64,000 nucleotides of DNA, from NCBI RefSeq assembly GCF_032594935.1, contig NZ_CP118734.1, positions 1,888,001-1,952,000 of the forward strand. Reading direction: 5' to 3'. The notes beneath the pieces are model-generated. The model made no database searches. It saw only the letters and a list, made by a program, of their open reading frames with translations, and was not told the DNA's origin. The position numbers were made by a program, and so were the translations under genes. Source of the DNA: Streptococcus sp. 29892 (GTDB lineage: Bacteria; Bacillota; Bacilli; Lactobacillales; Streptococcaceae). Positions 44,194-53,208 of the stretch are shown piece by piece; position 1 is the stretch's first letter; each line of letters starts with the position of its first letter.

Positions 44194-44232
44194 AGACCAA
44201 ATAAAACACAGGCTTGTGTTCACTCTTGGACT
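44194..44232 (-). promoter_or_regulatory. Palindromic operator upstream of ulaA (copy 2 of 2)
   Basis: 39-bp nested inverted repeat with inner arms AACACA/TGTGTT, differing from the ulaG copy at two bases; probable binding site of the PRD regulator. Confidence 0.78.
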
Positions 44233-44306
44233 ATTTGTCACTTATGTGTCTTTCTAGCTTAGAAATCGAATTAGTTCCTAGAAAAAGAGGAATTATATAG
44301 GAACTT

Positions 44307-44332
44307 AAAAACACCAGCAAAGCCAGTGTTTT
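44307..44332 (-). terminator. Terminator after the cystine ABC operon
   Basis: AAAACAC ... GTGTTTT hairpin with T run on the minus strand. Confidence 0.7.
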
Positions 44333-44336
44333 CATT

Positions 44337-45080
44337 CTATATATCTTCTTTCTGAATGCGAGCCAAGAATTGCTTGGTTCGTTCTTCTTTTGGATGGTCA
44401 AAAATATCTTCTGGTCGGCCTTCTTCAATAATCTGCCCCCCATCCATAAAAATGACCCGATCAGCCACTGCACGCGCAAAGCCCATTTCATGCGTTACTA
44501 CTACCATGGTCATGCCTTCCTTAGCCAGCTGCATCATGACAGCCAGAACCTCACCGATTAACTCGGGATCGAGAGCAGAGGTTGGTTCATCAAAGTAAAT
44601 AACCTCTGGGTTGGTCGCAATGGCTCTAGCGATGCCAACCCGTTGCTGCTGACCTCCTGAAAGCTGGCTTGGGTAAAAATCATATTTGTCCGACAAGCCA
44701 ACCTTGTCCAAGGCTGCCTTACCAATTATTTCAGCCTCCTGCTTAGCTACTTTCCGAGCCACAATCAGACCTTCCGTCACGTTTTGCAGGGCAGTCTTGT
44801 TGGCAAAGAGATTGTAGTTTTGAAAAACAAAGGCTGTTCGTTTGCGAATGGCAGCAATTTCCTTGTGGCTAATCTTAGCCAAGTCATAGCTGTCCTCACC
44901 GAAAACCAAGTGACCCGCGTCAGCTTTTTCCAAAAAGTTCAAGGAACGAAGTAGGGTCGTTTTACCTGAGCCAGATGGACCCAAGATGACAACCACCTCT
45001 CCAGGATTGACCTGAACATCAATCCCCTTTAAAACCTGCTGACCATGAAAGGCCAGTTCTATTCCACTTGCTTGAATCAT
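44337..45080 (-). CDS. Polar amino acid (cystine-type) ABC transporter, ATP-binding protein
   Basis: 247 aa. Walker [10 protein letters not shown] (~33-41), signature [14 protein letters not shown] (~139), Walker [13 protein letters not shown] (~160), H-loop VVTHEM. HisP/TcyN-like importer ATPase. Third gene of the binding protein-permease-ATPase operon. Confidence 0.93.
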   Translation of the reverse strand: MIQASGIELAFHGQQVLKGIDVQVNPGEVVVILGPSGSGKTTLLRSLNFLEKADAGHLVFGEDSYDLAKISHKEIAAIRKRTAFVFQNYNLFANKTALQNVTEGLIVARKVAKQEAEIIGKAALDKVGLSDKYDFYPSQLSGGQQQRVGIARAIATNPEVIYFDEPTSALDPELIGEVLAVMMQLAKEGMTMVVVTHEMGFARAVADRVIFMDGGQIIEEGRPEDIFDHPKEERTKQFLARIQKEDI

Positions 45081-45089
45081 CTGAACCTC

Positions 45090-45749
45090 CTAATAAACCG
45101 CCAGCTTCTTCTCACCAAAGGCTTGCAGTTTGGTCAAAATGGTTGAAAAGAGTAGGTAGATAAGGGCAACTTCACAGTAAAGAATAAAAGGCTCGTAGGT
45201 TCTAGCCGCAATCTGCTGAGTTGCCATAAACATCTCCAAGACTGTAATGTTGGCTGCTAGTGACGTGTCCTTGACCAAACCAATTAAAGTATTGGACAAA
45301 GGTGGAAAGGCCACTCGAAAGGCTTGGGGAAGAATAATACGGCGCATGGTCTGGGCAAAACTCATCCCGACAGAATAACCAGCCTCCAACTGCCCCTTAG
45401 GCACGGACTCGATAGAAGCCCGAATAGTTTCCGCAGCATAGGCACCTGTGTTAATAGAAAACACTAAGACTGCCGATGGAAAGGCATCAATGACTAGGCC
45501 CAAGCTTGGTAGACCATAAAAAATGACATAGAGCTGAACCAAGAGAGGGGTTCCACGGATAATCCAAATGTAAAAACGAGCCAGTTGTTTGAGTACTGGA
45601 AGATTGGCTACCTGTACCAAGGCGGTTCCAATTGCCAACAATAAGCCAAAGGCAAAAGACAGGATTGTCAGTGGAATGGTCACCAACAATCCTGGAACAA
45701 GTATCTGCGAAAATGAGTCAATCACTAATTGCCATACTCTATCTGTCAT
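45090..45749 (-). CDS. Polar amino acid (cystine-type) ABC transporter, permease
   Basis: 219 aa His/Glu/Gln/Arg-opine-type permease. Five hydrophobic segments and the EAA loop (ESVPKGQLEAGYSVGMSF, residues ~115-132) that contacts the ATPase. It probably homodimerises. Substrate inferred from the binding protein. Confidence 0.92.
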   Translation of the reverse strand: MTDRVWQLVIDSFSQILVPGLLVTIPLTILSFAFGLLLAIGTALVQVANLPVLKQLARFYIWIIRGTPLLVQLYVIFYGLPSLGLVIDAFPSAVLVFSINTGAYAAETIRASIESVPKGQLEAGYSVGMSFAQTMRRIILPQAFRVAFPPLSNTLIGLVKDTSLAANITVLEMFMATQQIAARTYEPFILYCEVALIYLLFSTILTKLQAFGEKKLAVY

Positions 45750-45761
45750 ACTTTCTCCTGC

Positions 45762-46571
45762 TTACTTGGCTTTCGATACGTCTTCGCCAAAGTATTTATT
45801 TGAAATTTCAGCTAGTTTACCTTCGCTTGCCAATTCAGCCAAGGCTGCATCAATTTCTTTTACTAGGTCTTCATTTCCTTTAACCACTGGGAAGGCTGTT
45901 GTGGAAACATCGTCTGTCAAGGTCACAACCTTAATCGGTGCATCTGCGTGTTGCTTGAGGTAATCCAAGTAAACCAAGTTGTCATTGATGGTCACATCCA
46001 CACGGTTTGTATTCAACAATTCAACCGCTTGTGAAAATCCATCTACACCGACAACTTCCGCACCGTTTTCACGCGCCAAATCTGCCCAGTTACTAGTCAA
46101 ACTGTTAGCAGATTTTTTACCTGCCAAGTCAGCAAAACCTGTAATCTCTGTATTATCCTTATGAGCTACCAAGGCTCCATAAATGTAGGTATATGGTGTT
46201 GAGAAATCGTATTTTTCTTTGCGCTCGTCTGTCACACCAACCTGGTTGGCAATAGTATCAAAACGTGCTGCATCCAAACCAGCAATCATGGAATCCCACT
46301 TGGTTTCAACAAATTCTACCTTAACGCCCAATTTCTCAGCAACGGCTTCGGCTACTTCTACATCATAACCGACCAATTTTCCGCTCTCGTCATGGTAAGA
46401 GTAAGGAGCGTAGGCACCTTCTGTACCGATTTGAATGACACCTTCTTCCTTGATTTGTGCCAAGAGAGTTTGGTCTGTGCTGCTGGATGAGCTAGTTGAT
46501 GTTGATGAGCTGCAGGCTGCCAAGGCAAAGGCTGCTAGGGCTATTGTTGCAAATAAAGCTAGTTTTTTCAT
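45762..46571 (-). CDS. Amino acid ABC transporter substrate-binding lipoprotein, probably L-cystine
   Basis: 269 aa. Signal peptide with lipobox ALAAC (Cys20), then a Ser/Thr-rich linker and a family-3 binding fold. The motif RFDTIANQVGVTDERKEKYDFSTPY is the FliY/TcyA type that marks cystine binding proteins in this family. A CmbR-like box lies upstream. I infer L-cystine as ligand, but other polar amino acids remain possible. Confidence 0.85.
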   Translation of the reverse strand: MKKLALFATIALAAFALAACSSSTSTSSSSSTDQTLLAQIKEEGVIQIGTEGAYAPYSYHDESGKLVGYDVEVAEAVAEKLGVKVEFVETKWDSMIAGLDAARFDTIANQVGVTDERKEKYDFSTPYTYIYGALVAHKDNTEITGFADLAGKKSANSLTSNWADLARENGAEVVGVDGFSQAVELLNTNRVDVTINDNLVYLDYLKQHADAPIKVVTLTDDVSTTAFPVVKGNEDLVKEIDAALAELASEGKLAEISNKYFGEDVSKAK

Positions 46572-46604
46572 GGTAATTACACTCTTTCTTTTTCAATTTG
46601 TACC

Positions 46605-46610
46605 ATCATA
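46605..46610 (-). promoter_or_regulatory. Cystine ABC operon -10
   Basis: Extended -10 TGGTATGAT on the minus strand; weak -35, as for an activated promoter. Confidence 0.6.
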
Positions 46611-46624
46611 CCATGAAAAAAACT

Positions 46625-46650
46625 TATCATCCAATATATATTTTCTATCA
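46625..46650 (-). promoter_or_regulatory. Putative CmbR/CysR-type box
   Basis: Minus strand reads TGATA-N9-TATTG-N2-TGATA; the streptococcal cysteine box is TGATA-N9-TATCA-N2-4-TGATA as I recall it, so 13 of 15 defined bases match. It lies directly upstream of the -10. Confidence 0.6.
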
Positions 46651-46686
46651 AGGATATAAAAAATTTATAACGAAAGAATGGTGGTG

Positions 46687-46711
46687 AAAAAAGGTCTATT
46701 TCTAGACCTTT
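46687..46711 (-). terminator. Terminator after the CHAP gene
   Basis: AAGGTCTA-gaaa-TAGACCTT stem followed by T residues on the minus strand. Confidence 0.8.
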
Positions 46712-46778
46712 GCATTTTTCAGTTTGTCCTGCCAACTTATTCGTCCAAGCATTCCTCGGAGCGAAATAAGGCCTATCC

Positions 46779-47405
46779 CTAGACCCCAGCTGGAGGGTAA
46801 ATATAGCTTACAGTTCCTTCGCTAGTGGTTGTTGGATCAAAGAAGCCACGTACATTGCTTGGGTAGTAGGCTCCGCCATAGTTTGATTCCATTACTTGAA
46901 TAGTGCCATCGGCCGCTACATCGGTAACATAGGCAACGTGACCATAGCCACCGTCTGTCCAGACAGCGATTGCGCCAACCTTAGGAGTGGTTCCTACTTC
47001 ATAACCAAGGGCTGCTGCACTGGCTGCCCAGTCGCCACCATTTCCCCAATAGTTGCCAACCCAAGGCGCCATTTCTTTTGCACCCCATGTACATTGACCA
47101 GCAGGATAGGTATTGGCTGTGTATTCTACAGCAACCTCTGATACCATATTCGTAGCAAGAGCTGCTTGGGCTGCGGCTTCCGCAGCTGCTTTTTCTGCCG
47201 CAGCCTTTTCAGCTGCAGCTTTAGCCTCTGCTTCTTGTTTCAACCGCTCCTCCTGCTCCACCTGAACCGTTAGGACGGATAGACTAGGACTATCTGTCAA
47301 TTCTGTGTCCGCCATAACAGCTTCTTGCCCCAAAGCTAGCATTCCTCCCAACATGACAGTAGCAAGGGCAACTTTCATTGTTTTGTGAAGTTTGTGTTTA
47401 TTCAT
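46779..47405 (-). CDS. Secreted CHAP-domain peptidoglycan hydrolase
   Basis: 208 aa. Signal peptide (residues 1-32, cleavage after VMA), an Ala/Glu/Lys-rich coiled segment with repeated AAAEKAAAE units (~50-85), and a C-terminal CHAP amidase/endopeptidase domain. Catalytic Cys is in [10 protein letters not shown] (~103), His in GYGHVAYV (~155), and ESNYGG follows near 172. It lacks a LysM or other wall-binding domain. It resembles PcsB-like/SsaA-like surface hydrolases that act at cell separation. A WalR-like half-site pair lies upstream (low confidence). Confidence 0.88.
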   Translation of the reverse strand: MNKHKLHKTMKVALATVMLGGMLALGQEAVMADTELTDSPSLSVLTVQVEQEERLKQEAEAKAAAEKAAAEKAAAEAAAQAALATNMVSEVAVEYTANTYPAGQCTWGAKEMAPWVGNYWGNGGDWAASAAALGYEVGTTPKVGAIAVWTDGGYGHVAYVTDVAADGTIQVMESNYGGAYYPSNVRGFFDPTTTSEGTVSYIYPPAGV

Positions 47406-47563
47406 ACCTATTCAAATCCTTTCAAATTACTTCTGTATCTATCCTAACCAACTTTTCTTGCACAAGACTTAAAGAAATGTAACAAGTATGACAGCTGTTT
47501 TGCAGGTAGTTAACATTTGACTTTCAGCATGCTATAATAGAAATAAATGTCAGGAGTTTGTTT

Positions 47564-48328
47564 ATGAAAGATATTGTGTTAATTCACGGAACCTGGTGTG
47601 ACGGTTCGGTATGGGGAGATTTCGCTAGTAAGCTAGAAAAAATGGGCATGCGGGTTCATACACCTAGCCTACGCTACCACAACTTGCCCTATGATGAGGT
47701 TATGGAAAAGGTCGGTGCGGTTAGTCTGACAGACTATGCCGATGACTTGGTAACCTTGGTTGAAAGTTTGGAAGAGCCACCTTTACTCTTGGGGCATTCT
47801 CTGGGCTGTTTACTCGCTCAAATGGTCGCTGAACGCACACAGGTGGCTGGCATGATTCTCATGGGCCCCGCTCCGACAGCAGATATCTTCGCTTTCTACC
47901 CTACCATGATTCGTTGCTTCATCCGCCATTTCTTACGCTGGGGATTTTGGAAAAAGCCAATGCCACCTTACAAGGATGAGTTCTTCCGCTACTGCTTAAA
48001 CGTTCAGGACCCTGCCCTCAAAGAAGATATTTTCAAGACCTTGGTACCTGAGTCTGGCAAGGTCTATACCCAGATGGCCTTTCCTTTCTTTGATAAAAGC
48101 AGAGCAGGTTATGTCGATTTCAGCAAGATTACAGGACCTGTTCTAGTCATCACAGGAAGTGAAGACAAGATGACCGTTTCTGCCATTGCTAGAAAAACAG
48201 CTAAAAACTACAAGGACTCCGTTCTGGTTTCTCTAACAGGGGCAGACCACATGTACGAGTCCGGTAAATTCCAAGACAAAACCCTCTCTGTTATTCACGC
48301 TTGGTTGAGCGAGAAGAAGTATCTATAG
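47564..48328 (+). CDS. Alpha/beta hydrolase
   Basis: 254 aa. Catalytic triad recognisable: nucleophile Ser in GHSLGC (~78-83), oxyanion HGTW (~8), acid Asp in TGSEDKM (~205) and His in GADHMY (~231). Esterase/lipase-like, substrate unknown. It is intracellular, with no signal peptide. The ATG at 47564 has AGGAG 8 bases upstream; an in-frame TTG lies two codons earlier. An extended -10 (TGCTATAAT) lies about 25 bases before. Confidence 0.85.
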   Translation: MKDIVLIHGTWCDGSVWGDFASKLEKMGMRVHTPSLRYHNLPYDEVMEKVGAVSLTDYADDLVTLVESLEEPPLLLGHSLGCLLAQMVAERTQVAGMILMGPAPTADIFAFYPTMIRCFIRHFLRWGFWKKPMPPYKDEFFRYCLNVQDPALKEDIFKTLVPESGKVYTQMAFPFFDKSRAGYVDFSKITGPVLVITGSEDKMTVSAIARKTAKNYKDSVLVSLTGADHMYESGKFQDKTLSVIHAWLSEKKYL

Positions 48329-48333
48329 ACAGC

Positions 48334-48367
48334 CAAAAACGACCTCCAACACGGAAGTCGTTTTCTT
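48334..48367. terminator. Terminator hairpin, 34 bp identical to 57196-57229
   Basis: AAAACGAC ... GTCGTTTT hairpin after the alpha/beta hydrolase gene; facing the small ORF gene on the other strand. It is one of two exact copies that bracket the beta-glucoside operon. Confidence 0.85.
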
Positions 48368-48375
48368 GTAATATC

Positions 48376-48522
48376 CTACTTTTTCCTACTTCTGAGAACA
48401 CTGATTAATATTAAAACCAGACCAGAAATAATATTGAAATATTTATTTCCATATAATGGACTGATAGCAATCAGAAAGCAGCCTAGTGCTAGCAAAAACG
48501 GAGATTTATTTTTAGAAAACAT
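48376..48522 (-). CDS. Putative 48-residue two-span membrane protein
   Basis: The ATG overlaps the celB stop (TAATG), a classic coupled start, and GAGGAG precedes it. The product begins MFSKNKSPFLLALGC and ends SRKK, with two hydrophobic spans (residues ~9-22 and ~29-42) joined by a short GNKYF loop. Family not recognised. It is the last gene of the beta-glucoside operon and ends just before the flanking hairpin repeat. Confidence 0.62.
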   Translation of the reverse strand: MFSKNKSPFLLALGCFLIAISPLYGNKYFNIISGLVLILISVLRSRKK

Positions 48523-49898
48523 TACTCCTCACCAGCCTTAACCTTGTTGGCTGCAATGACAAACGGGGTCCAAATCAAGAAGGCAACAAAGAGGTTGAAG
48601 AGCGAAACTAGGGCCGCCATAATGTTACCACCTGTTGCTAGATAAGCGTAGAGACCTGGTGGGGTAATCCATGGAACAGCTAGAAAGACTGGAGGTATCA
48701 AGCCTGCTGCTGTTGCCAAATATGCAATCGCTGCACAAACTGGTGGCACAATGAGCCACGGAATAACAAAGAGTGGATTCAAGACCATCGGAATACCGAA
48801 GGTAATCGGCTCGTTGATATTAAAGACTCCCATCGGAGCTGACAATTTGGCAACCATCTTGTATTCTTCCCGTTTGGAGAAGAGGAAAATTGCAATAATC
48901 AGAGCGAGGGTTACACCTGAGCCTCCCATCTGAGCATAGGCATCAAAAGAACCACGCGTCCAGAGCCAAGGGAGGTCTGCAACACTTCTAGTTGCCTCGT
49001 AAACCGCTGTATTTTCATTTAGAGCAATGCCGTAAATCCCATCCATGATTGGTGCCAAGACATTGTGACCATGTAGACCAAAGAACCAGAAGAGCTGGAC
49101 GAGGAAGGTTAACAATACTACCGAACCAATCCCTTGAGAAAGCCCAAGCAACGGCATCTGAATATAGGTTGATACCACATCACTCAAGGACTGACCAGTT
49201 ACTGAGAATACAAGATAGGCTACAATAGAAGATGCATAAATTGCTGCCGTACCCGGGATGATTGCTGCAAAAGCCTTGTTAACTGCGGGTGGAACCGAAT
49301 CTGGCAATTTGATAATAATGTTCCGTTTCACCAAACTCGCATAAACAAAGGTTGCCAAGAATCCAATAAACATGGCTGTGAAGAGACCTGTTGCTCCACC
49401 ATATTTCAGCGCAATCGCTCCCCATTCACTGGTTTCCAATATAGAAACACCGTCTGTGCTAACAATGGTCAAGCCTATTTCTTCTAAAGCAGTGATAACC
49501 GATTTATCCACACCTTCTAAAGCAGTTGAAATAGTGAGACTTTGAGGAATGGTTGAAATGAAGGATGCAAAGGAAATCAAGCCGCCTGCAAGTGGATTGA
49601 CCTTGTACATCAAAGACAAGTTGTAACCAAAGGCAAAGGCAAAGACAAGCGCCATGATTCCAATGGTTCCAAAATAAACATAGCCGTTAATGTTAATAAT
49701 TGGCTGCATAGCTTCTGCAAAACCTGTCCAACCCATATTGTTAGGAATGTCCCTCAGAAAGACATTCAAAAGAACGGCCACCGTACCTGCCATGGTAATC
49801 GGCATCATGGAAATAAAGGAATCACGAATGGCAATCAAATGACGTTGCGAGCCGATTTTTCCTGATATTTCCATAAATTTTTCAGAAATATTTGACAT
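48522..49898 (-). CDS. celB: PTS cellobiose/beta-glucoside EIIC permease
   Basis: 458 aa membrane permease of the lactose/cellobiose EIIC family, about 10 hydrophobic segments. Characteristic GLHGHN-type region FFGLHGHNVLAPIMDGI near 272 and NINEPITFGIPMVLNP near 355. It imports a beta-linked disaccharide with phosphorylation by the adjacent EIIB. The precise sugar (cellobiose, lichenan or chitobiose type) is not decided. Confidence 0.92.
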   Translation of the reverse strand: MSNISEKFMEISGKIGSQRHLIAIRDSFISMMPITMAGTVAVLLNVFLRDIPNNMGWTGFAEAMQPIININGYVYFGTIGIMALVFAFAFGYNLSLMYKVNPLAGGLISFASFISTIPQSLTISTALEGVDKSVITALEEIGLTIVSTDGVSILETSEWGAIALKYGGATGLFTAMFIGFLATFVYASLVKRNIIIKLPDSVPPAVNKAFAAIIPGTAAIYASSIVAYLVFSVTGQSLSDVVSTYIQMPLLGLSQGIGSVVLLTFLVQLFWFFGLHGHNVLAPIMDGIYGIALNENTAVYEATRSVADLPWLWTRGSFDAYAQMGGSGVTLALIIAIFLFSKREEYKMVAKLSAPMGVFNINEPITFGIPMVLNPLFVIPWLIVPPVCAAIAYLATAAGLIPPVFLAVPWITPPGLYAYLATGGNIMAALVSLFNLFVAFLIWTPFVIAANKVKAGEE

Positions 49899-49941
49899 AA
49901 TCTGTCTCCTTTTCTATTTTTTTATTGTTGTATAAACAAAA

Positions 49942-50385
49942 TCACGATGTCGAAGCACCTTCTTTAGAATACCGAATCAGTGCTTCTAATTGAGCATCTG
50001 TCTGCCGTTTCAAACTCTTAGAGAAGACTTTCTCCATTAAAAAGTAGTTACCTCTCATAAATAAGTCTGCTGCTTCCATTTCATAAGAGTATTCAATCTC
50101 TGTTTGATTGTCCCCCAAAGCGTGCAAATCATAGCAGATATGCTCTTTTCCTCGATTGGAATGAAAGCAAACAGCATAACGATAGGGGGCAAGAAATTCC
50201 TCTACACGCACCTTGACACTATGCTCTCCTTTGTCTCCAAATGTTTTTACATAGGTCAAACCTTCCTGGATATCTTGATCAAGAAGAGGACGTCCAGTAT
50301 TTTGCTGATAATCCTCTTTCAAGGACCGACCAATCGCAGCAAACAATTGTTCAATTGGAACCTGTCCTATTTTTTTGATTTTCAT
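49942..50385 (-). CDS. DUF3284 protein
   Basis: 147 aa. Matches the DUF3284 pattern: MKIKKIGQVPIEQLFAAI start, VKTFGDKGEHSVKVRVEEF, a C-terminal helix after NYFLMEKVFSKSLKRQT. Usually encoded next to lactose/cellobiose PTS genes; function unknown. START-like fold is possible but not shown. AGGAGG lies before the ATG at 50385. Confidence 0.8.
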   Translation of the reverse strand: MKIKKIGQVPIEQLFAAIGRSLKEDYQQNTGRPLLDQDIQEGLTYVKTFGDKGEHSVKVRVEEFLAPYRYAVCFHSNRGKEHICYDLHALGDNQTEIEYSYEMEAADLFMRGNYFLMEKVFSKSLKRQTDAQLEALIRYSKEGASTS

Positions 50386-50421
50386 ACCTGTCCTCCTATC
50401 TCTGCTATCCAACAAGGTAGC

Positions 50422-50754
50422 CTAGCCACAATTCTTTTGTTCAGCTAAACGCTTATAGAGCTCCACTACTTCCTTGGCCATATCAATAAATGTCAAGGCA
50501 TTCATCAAGTGGTCCTGTCCATGCACCATTAGCAAGGACACGTCTACCGTTTGCCCACCAGCCTCTTGGGCTAGTAGACCTGTTTGTGACTTATGGGCAA
50601 TATTTAGGGAGGTGTTTGCTTCTTGAAGCAAGTGCTCTGCCGTCTGGAAATCCTCCTGCTTGGCCGCTTGAATTGCCTGAACAGCATAGCCCTTTGCCTC
50701 TCCCCCATACATAATAAGCCCCATAATCGCTTCTAAGTATTCCGGAGAGTTCAT
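50422..50754 (-). CDS. celC: PTS lactose/cellobiose EIIA
   Basis: 110 aa helical EIIA. Phosphorylated His region MVHGQDHLM (residues ~77-85), metal-site Asp near 82. It accepts phosphate from HPr. It is placed 1 base after celA. Confidence 0.93.
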   Translation of the reverse strand: MNSPEYLEAIMGLIMYGGEAKGYAVQAIQAAKQEDFQTAEHLLQEANTSLNIAHKSQTGLLAQEAGGQTVDVSLLMVHGQDHLMNALTFIDMAKEVVELYKRLAEQKNCG

Positions 50755-50755
50755 A

Positions 50756-51067
50756 CTAGTCCTCCATTAGTGCCAATGCAGCATCAAGCACCTTGGCACC
50801 GTTCATCACTCCATAATCCATCATATTGATTGCATCAACCTTGATCGCAGGCTCGAACTTAGCCTTGTAGTCATTTAGCAAAAATTTAACCTGTGGACCT
50901 AGCAAAAGGACATCAATCTCCTTTTGACTAACTTCACTATCAGCTTCTGACACAGGGACTGCCCAAATCGTTGCCTCTATCCCCTTTTCTTCTGCGGCTT
51001 TCTGCATCTTGGTCACCAACATACTAGTAGACATACCAGCATTGCACACTAACATAATTTGTTTCAT
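50756..51067 (-). CDS. celA: PTS cellobiose EIIB
   Basis: 103 aa. N-terminal phosphocysteine loop LVCNAGMSTSMLV at residue 8. Standard length for lactose/cellobiose EIIB. Between licR-type regulator and EIIA. Confidence 0.94.
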   Translation of the reverse strand: MKQIMLVCNAGMSTSMLVTKMQKAAEEKGIEATIWAVPVSEADSEVSQKEIDVLLLGPQVKFLLNDYKAKFEPAIKVDAINMMDYGVMNGAKVLDAALALMED

Positions 51068-51080
51068 AAAAAAACTCCTC

Positions 51081-53075
51081 CTACCCCTGTTTTTGAATCA
51101 AGGGAATAAATATATCGACTAATTCCTGATAGCTAGGATTTTGAACTAGCCTTTCTTGCAAAGACCTGTCTTGGACAAATTCAACCAGACAAGGAGAAAT
51201 ATACTTCAGATGCGGATTCCGCCCTTTTGACGGGGACAGAAGAAAGACAAACTGCACCTTCTTCCCCTCTTCCCATTCAACTGCTTCCTTACAAACTCCG
51301 ACCACAATCTGCTCAGAGAAAGTCAGGGGAATAGCTGGATGCGGAAAGGCCAATAGTTCTCCAAAAACGACCGAACTATAGGACTCTCTCACATTTACCT
51401 GTTCCCTAAATTGTTCCACAAAGCCTGATTCCTTGGCTTCATCCAAGCACGCTATCAGTTGCAACATGGCCTTATCTCGACTTATCTTTTTTTCCAAAGA
51501 GACTATTCTCAAAGGTGAAAATACAGCCTCTGCAATCTGTCTCGCCTGCTCTTCCTCCATAGGTAAAGCCTCGTTCTGCTCAACTCGGACAGGTGTCACT
51601 TGTTGGAGATAGGAACGAATTGCCTCGATATCCTGCTCCGACAGAAATACACTGACGGTGATAACAGGTGTCAGGAAAATTAGATTGGACAGGCTAATTG
51701 AAGAAATAATCAGGTCTACATCTCTTAAACCTTCTTCCGTTACCTCGTAGTAACTCACAACATCTGCTATTTCCAGGCTTGTTGCAAATTCCTTTTCCAA
51801 ACGATTTCGCAACATTAAAGCGCTTCCAATTCCAGTCGCACAGACGACCAATACCCGCAACTTTTTCCGACCCTCATACCGTTCAATCGCAGCCAATACA
51901 TGCAGGGTCAGGTAGGCCCATTCGTCATCCGAAATACTATAGGCCAACAAGGTGGGCATAGAAGCAAAAGCTTGCTTGGTCAGCTCAAATACTTCTATAT
52001 AATCCCTCTGGATATCAGCCACCAAGGGATTAGCCAACTGAATCTGGTGCTCCAACCGCGTCCGTAAGGGAAGCAAATGAGCGACAATCCCCTTGAAAAG
52101 CTGTCGATCTTTTAACAAATCCAGACCAGTCAACTGAGAGAGAGTCTGTAAACAAGTTTCAACTTCTTCCTCCAAACCGTCCTCCAAGTCTGAAATCTGA
52201 CTGGGATTTCCTGTCAGCTTTACCTTCAGGTGTACGGCGATATAGTTGGCTTCTTCTACAGGAATCGCCACTTGAAACTCTGTTTCAATTCGTTCGATGA
52301 TTCGTCCAGCAACCTGATACTCCTTGGAAGATTGAATCTGATCAGATATTGGAAATCGCTCTAAACTAGCTCCTCTCTTCATTCGTTGCAAGAGCAGAGC
52401 GATATGAAGAACCAGGTTTTGCATAACAAAATCAGACAGGCGAAGTTTGGCATCACGACACTCATCCAAGACAATCAACATCAGGTCCGTAAACCGAATG
52501 TCTGGCAGGAGCTGATTTTCCACCAAACCATAAAGAGACTGACCATTCCCTTGTCCAAAAAAGTAATCCATAATGAAGTGCCGAATAGCAGGCTCCTCCC
52601 CGCTTAATTCTACACCTCTCCGTGTGAACAACAACTCTAATTGGTAGGAAATAAATAACTTGCGAATATCCGCGATAATAGAATGTAGGGTTGTTTTTCC
52701 GATAAACAGCTCTCGTTGCAAACGATCCATGGACTGAATTGGATTTTCAAATAATAACTTACTTAAAACATACCGTTGTCGGTCCGTCGCTTCCTCCAGT
52801 TGCCGTAAGTCCGTCACCTGCTTTTTCAACCGTAGCTGTTCTTGCCAAAACATTTCAAATTCAACCGGTCTCTCCACCAGCAAACAGTAACCCTTACTTT
52901 GTTTGGACAAAATAGAAGCACCGCTAGCCTCTAGCGAAAGAGAGAGTTGCTGGATATACTTTCTTGCTGTTCGATCACTGACACCCAAAGCCTTTGCCAG
53001 TTCTGCACTAGATACAAAGTCCCCTTGTTTTGTCAGTAAATAATCTGCCAGACGAACTTCTTTTTTAGATAGCAT
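51081..53075 (-). CDS. BglG-family regulator of beta-glucoside genes (LicR/CelR type)
   Basis: 664 aa. N-terminal HTH domains (LLTKQGDFVSSAELAKALG, residues ~14-32, and another ~105-125), two PRDs (~180-400), an EIIB-like domain (VVCATGIGSALMLRN near 402) and a C-terminal EIIA domain with its His in LLAFPHPAIP near 570. Such LicR/CelR activators are phosphorylated by HPr and the EIIs. ATG 53075 has AGGAGGG upstream; the in-frame alternative at 53093 lacks a site. A TTGTAGC/GCTACAA hairpin lies upstream (53165-53190). Confidence 0.9.
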   Translation of the reverse strand: MLSKKEVRLADYLLTKQGDFVSSAELAKALGVSDRTARKYIQQLSLSLEASGASILSKQSKGYCLLVERPVEFEMFWQEQLRLKKQVTDLRQLEEATDRQRYVLSKLLFENPIQSMDRLQRELFIGKTTLHSIIADIRKLFISYQLELLFTRRGVELSGEEPAIRHFIMDYFFGQGNGQSLYGLVENQLLPDIRFTDLMLIVLDECRDAKLRLSDFVMQNLVLHIALLLQRMKRGASLERFPISDQIQSSKEYQVAGRIIERIETEFQVAIPVEEANYIAVHLKVKLTGNPSQISDLEDGLEEEVETCLQTLSQLTGLDLLKDRQLFKGIVAHLLPLRTRLEHQIQLANPLVADIQRDYIEVFELTKQAFASMPTLLAYSISDDEWAYLTLHVLAAIERYEGRKKLRVLVVCATGIGSALMLRNRLEKEFATSLEIADVVSYYEVTEEGLRDVDLIISSISLSNLIFLTPVITVSVFLSEQDIEAIRSYLQQVTPVRVEQNEALPMEEEQARQIAEAVFSPLRIVSLEKKISRDKAMLQLIACLDEAKESGFVEQFREQVNVRESYSSVVFGELLAFPHPAIPLTFSEQIVVGVCKEAVEWEEGKKVQFVFLLSPSKGRNPHLKYISPCLVEFVQDRSLQERLVQNPSYQELVDIFIPLIQKQG

Positions 53076-53208
53076 ACTCCCTCCTCTCCGCAAGATTTAT
53101 ACGAAATATAACAAGACTAGTAAGCTGGAGTCTGTTGATAAAAACATACTTTATATTTCTATTGTAGCATATCCTCAGGCTACAAGGGTTCTCTTTTTTT
53201 CCGTATTG

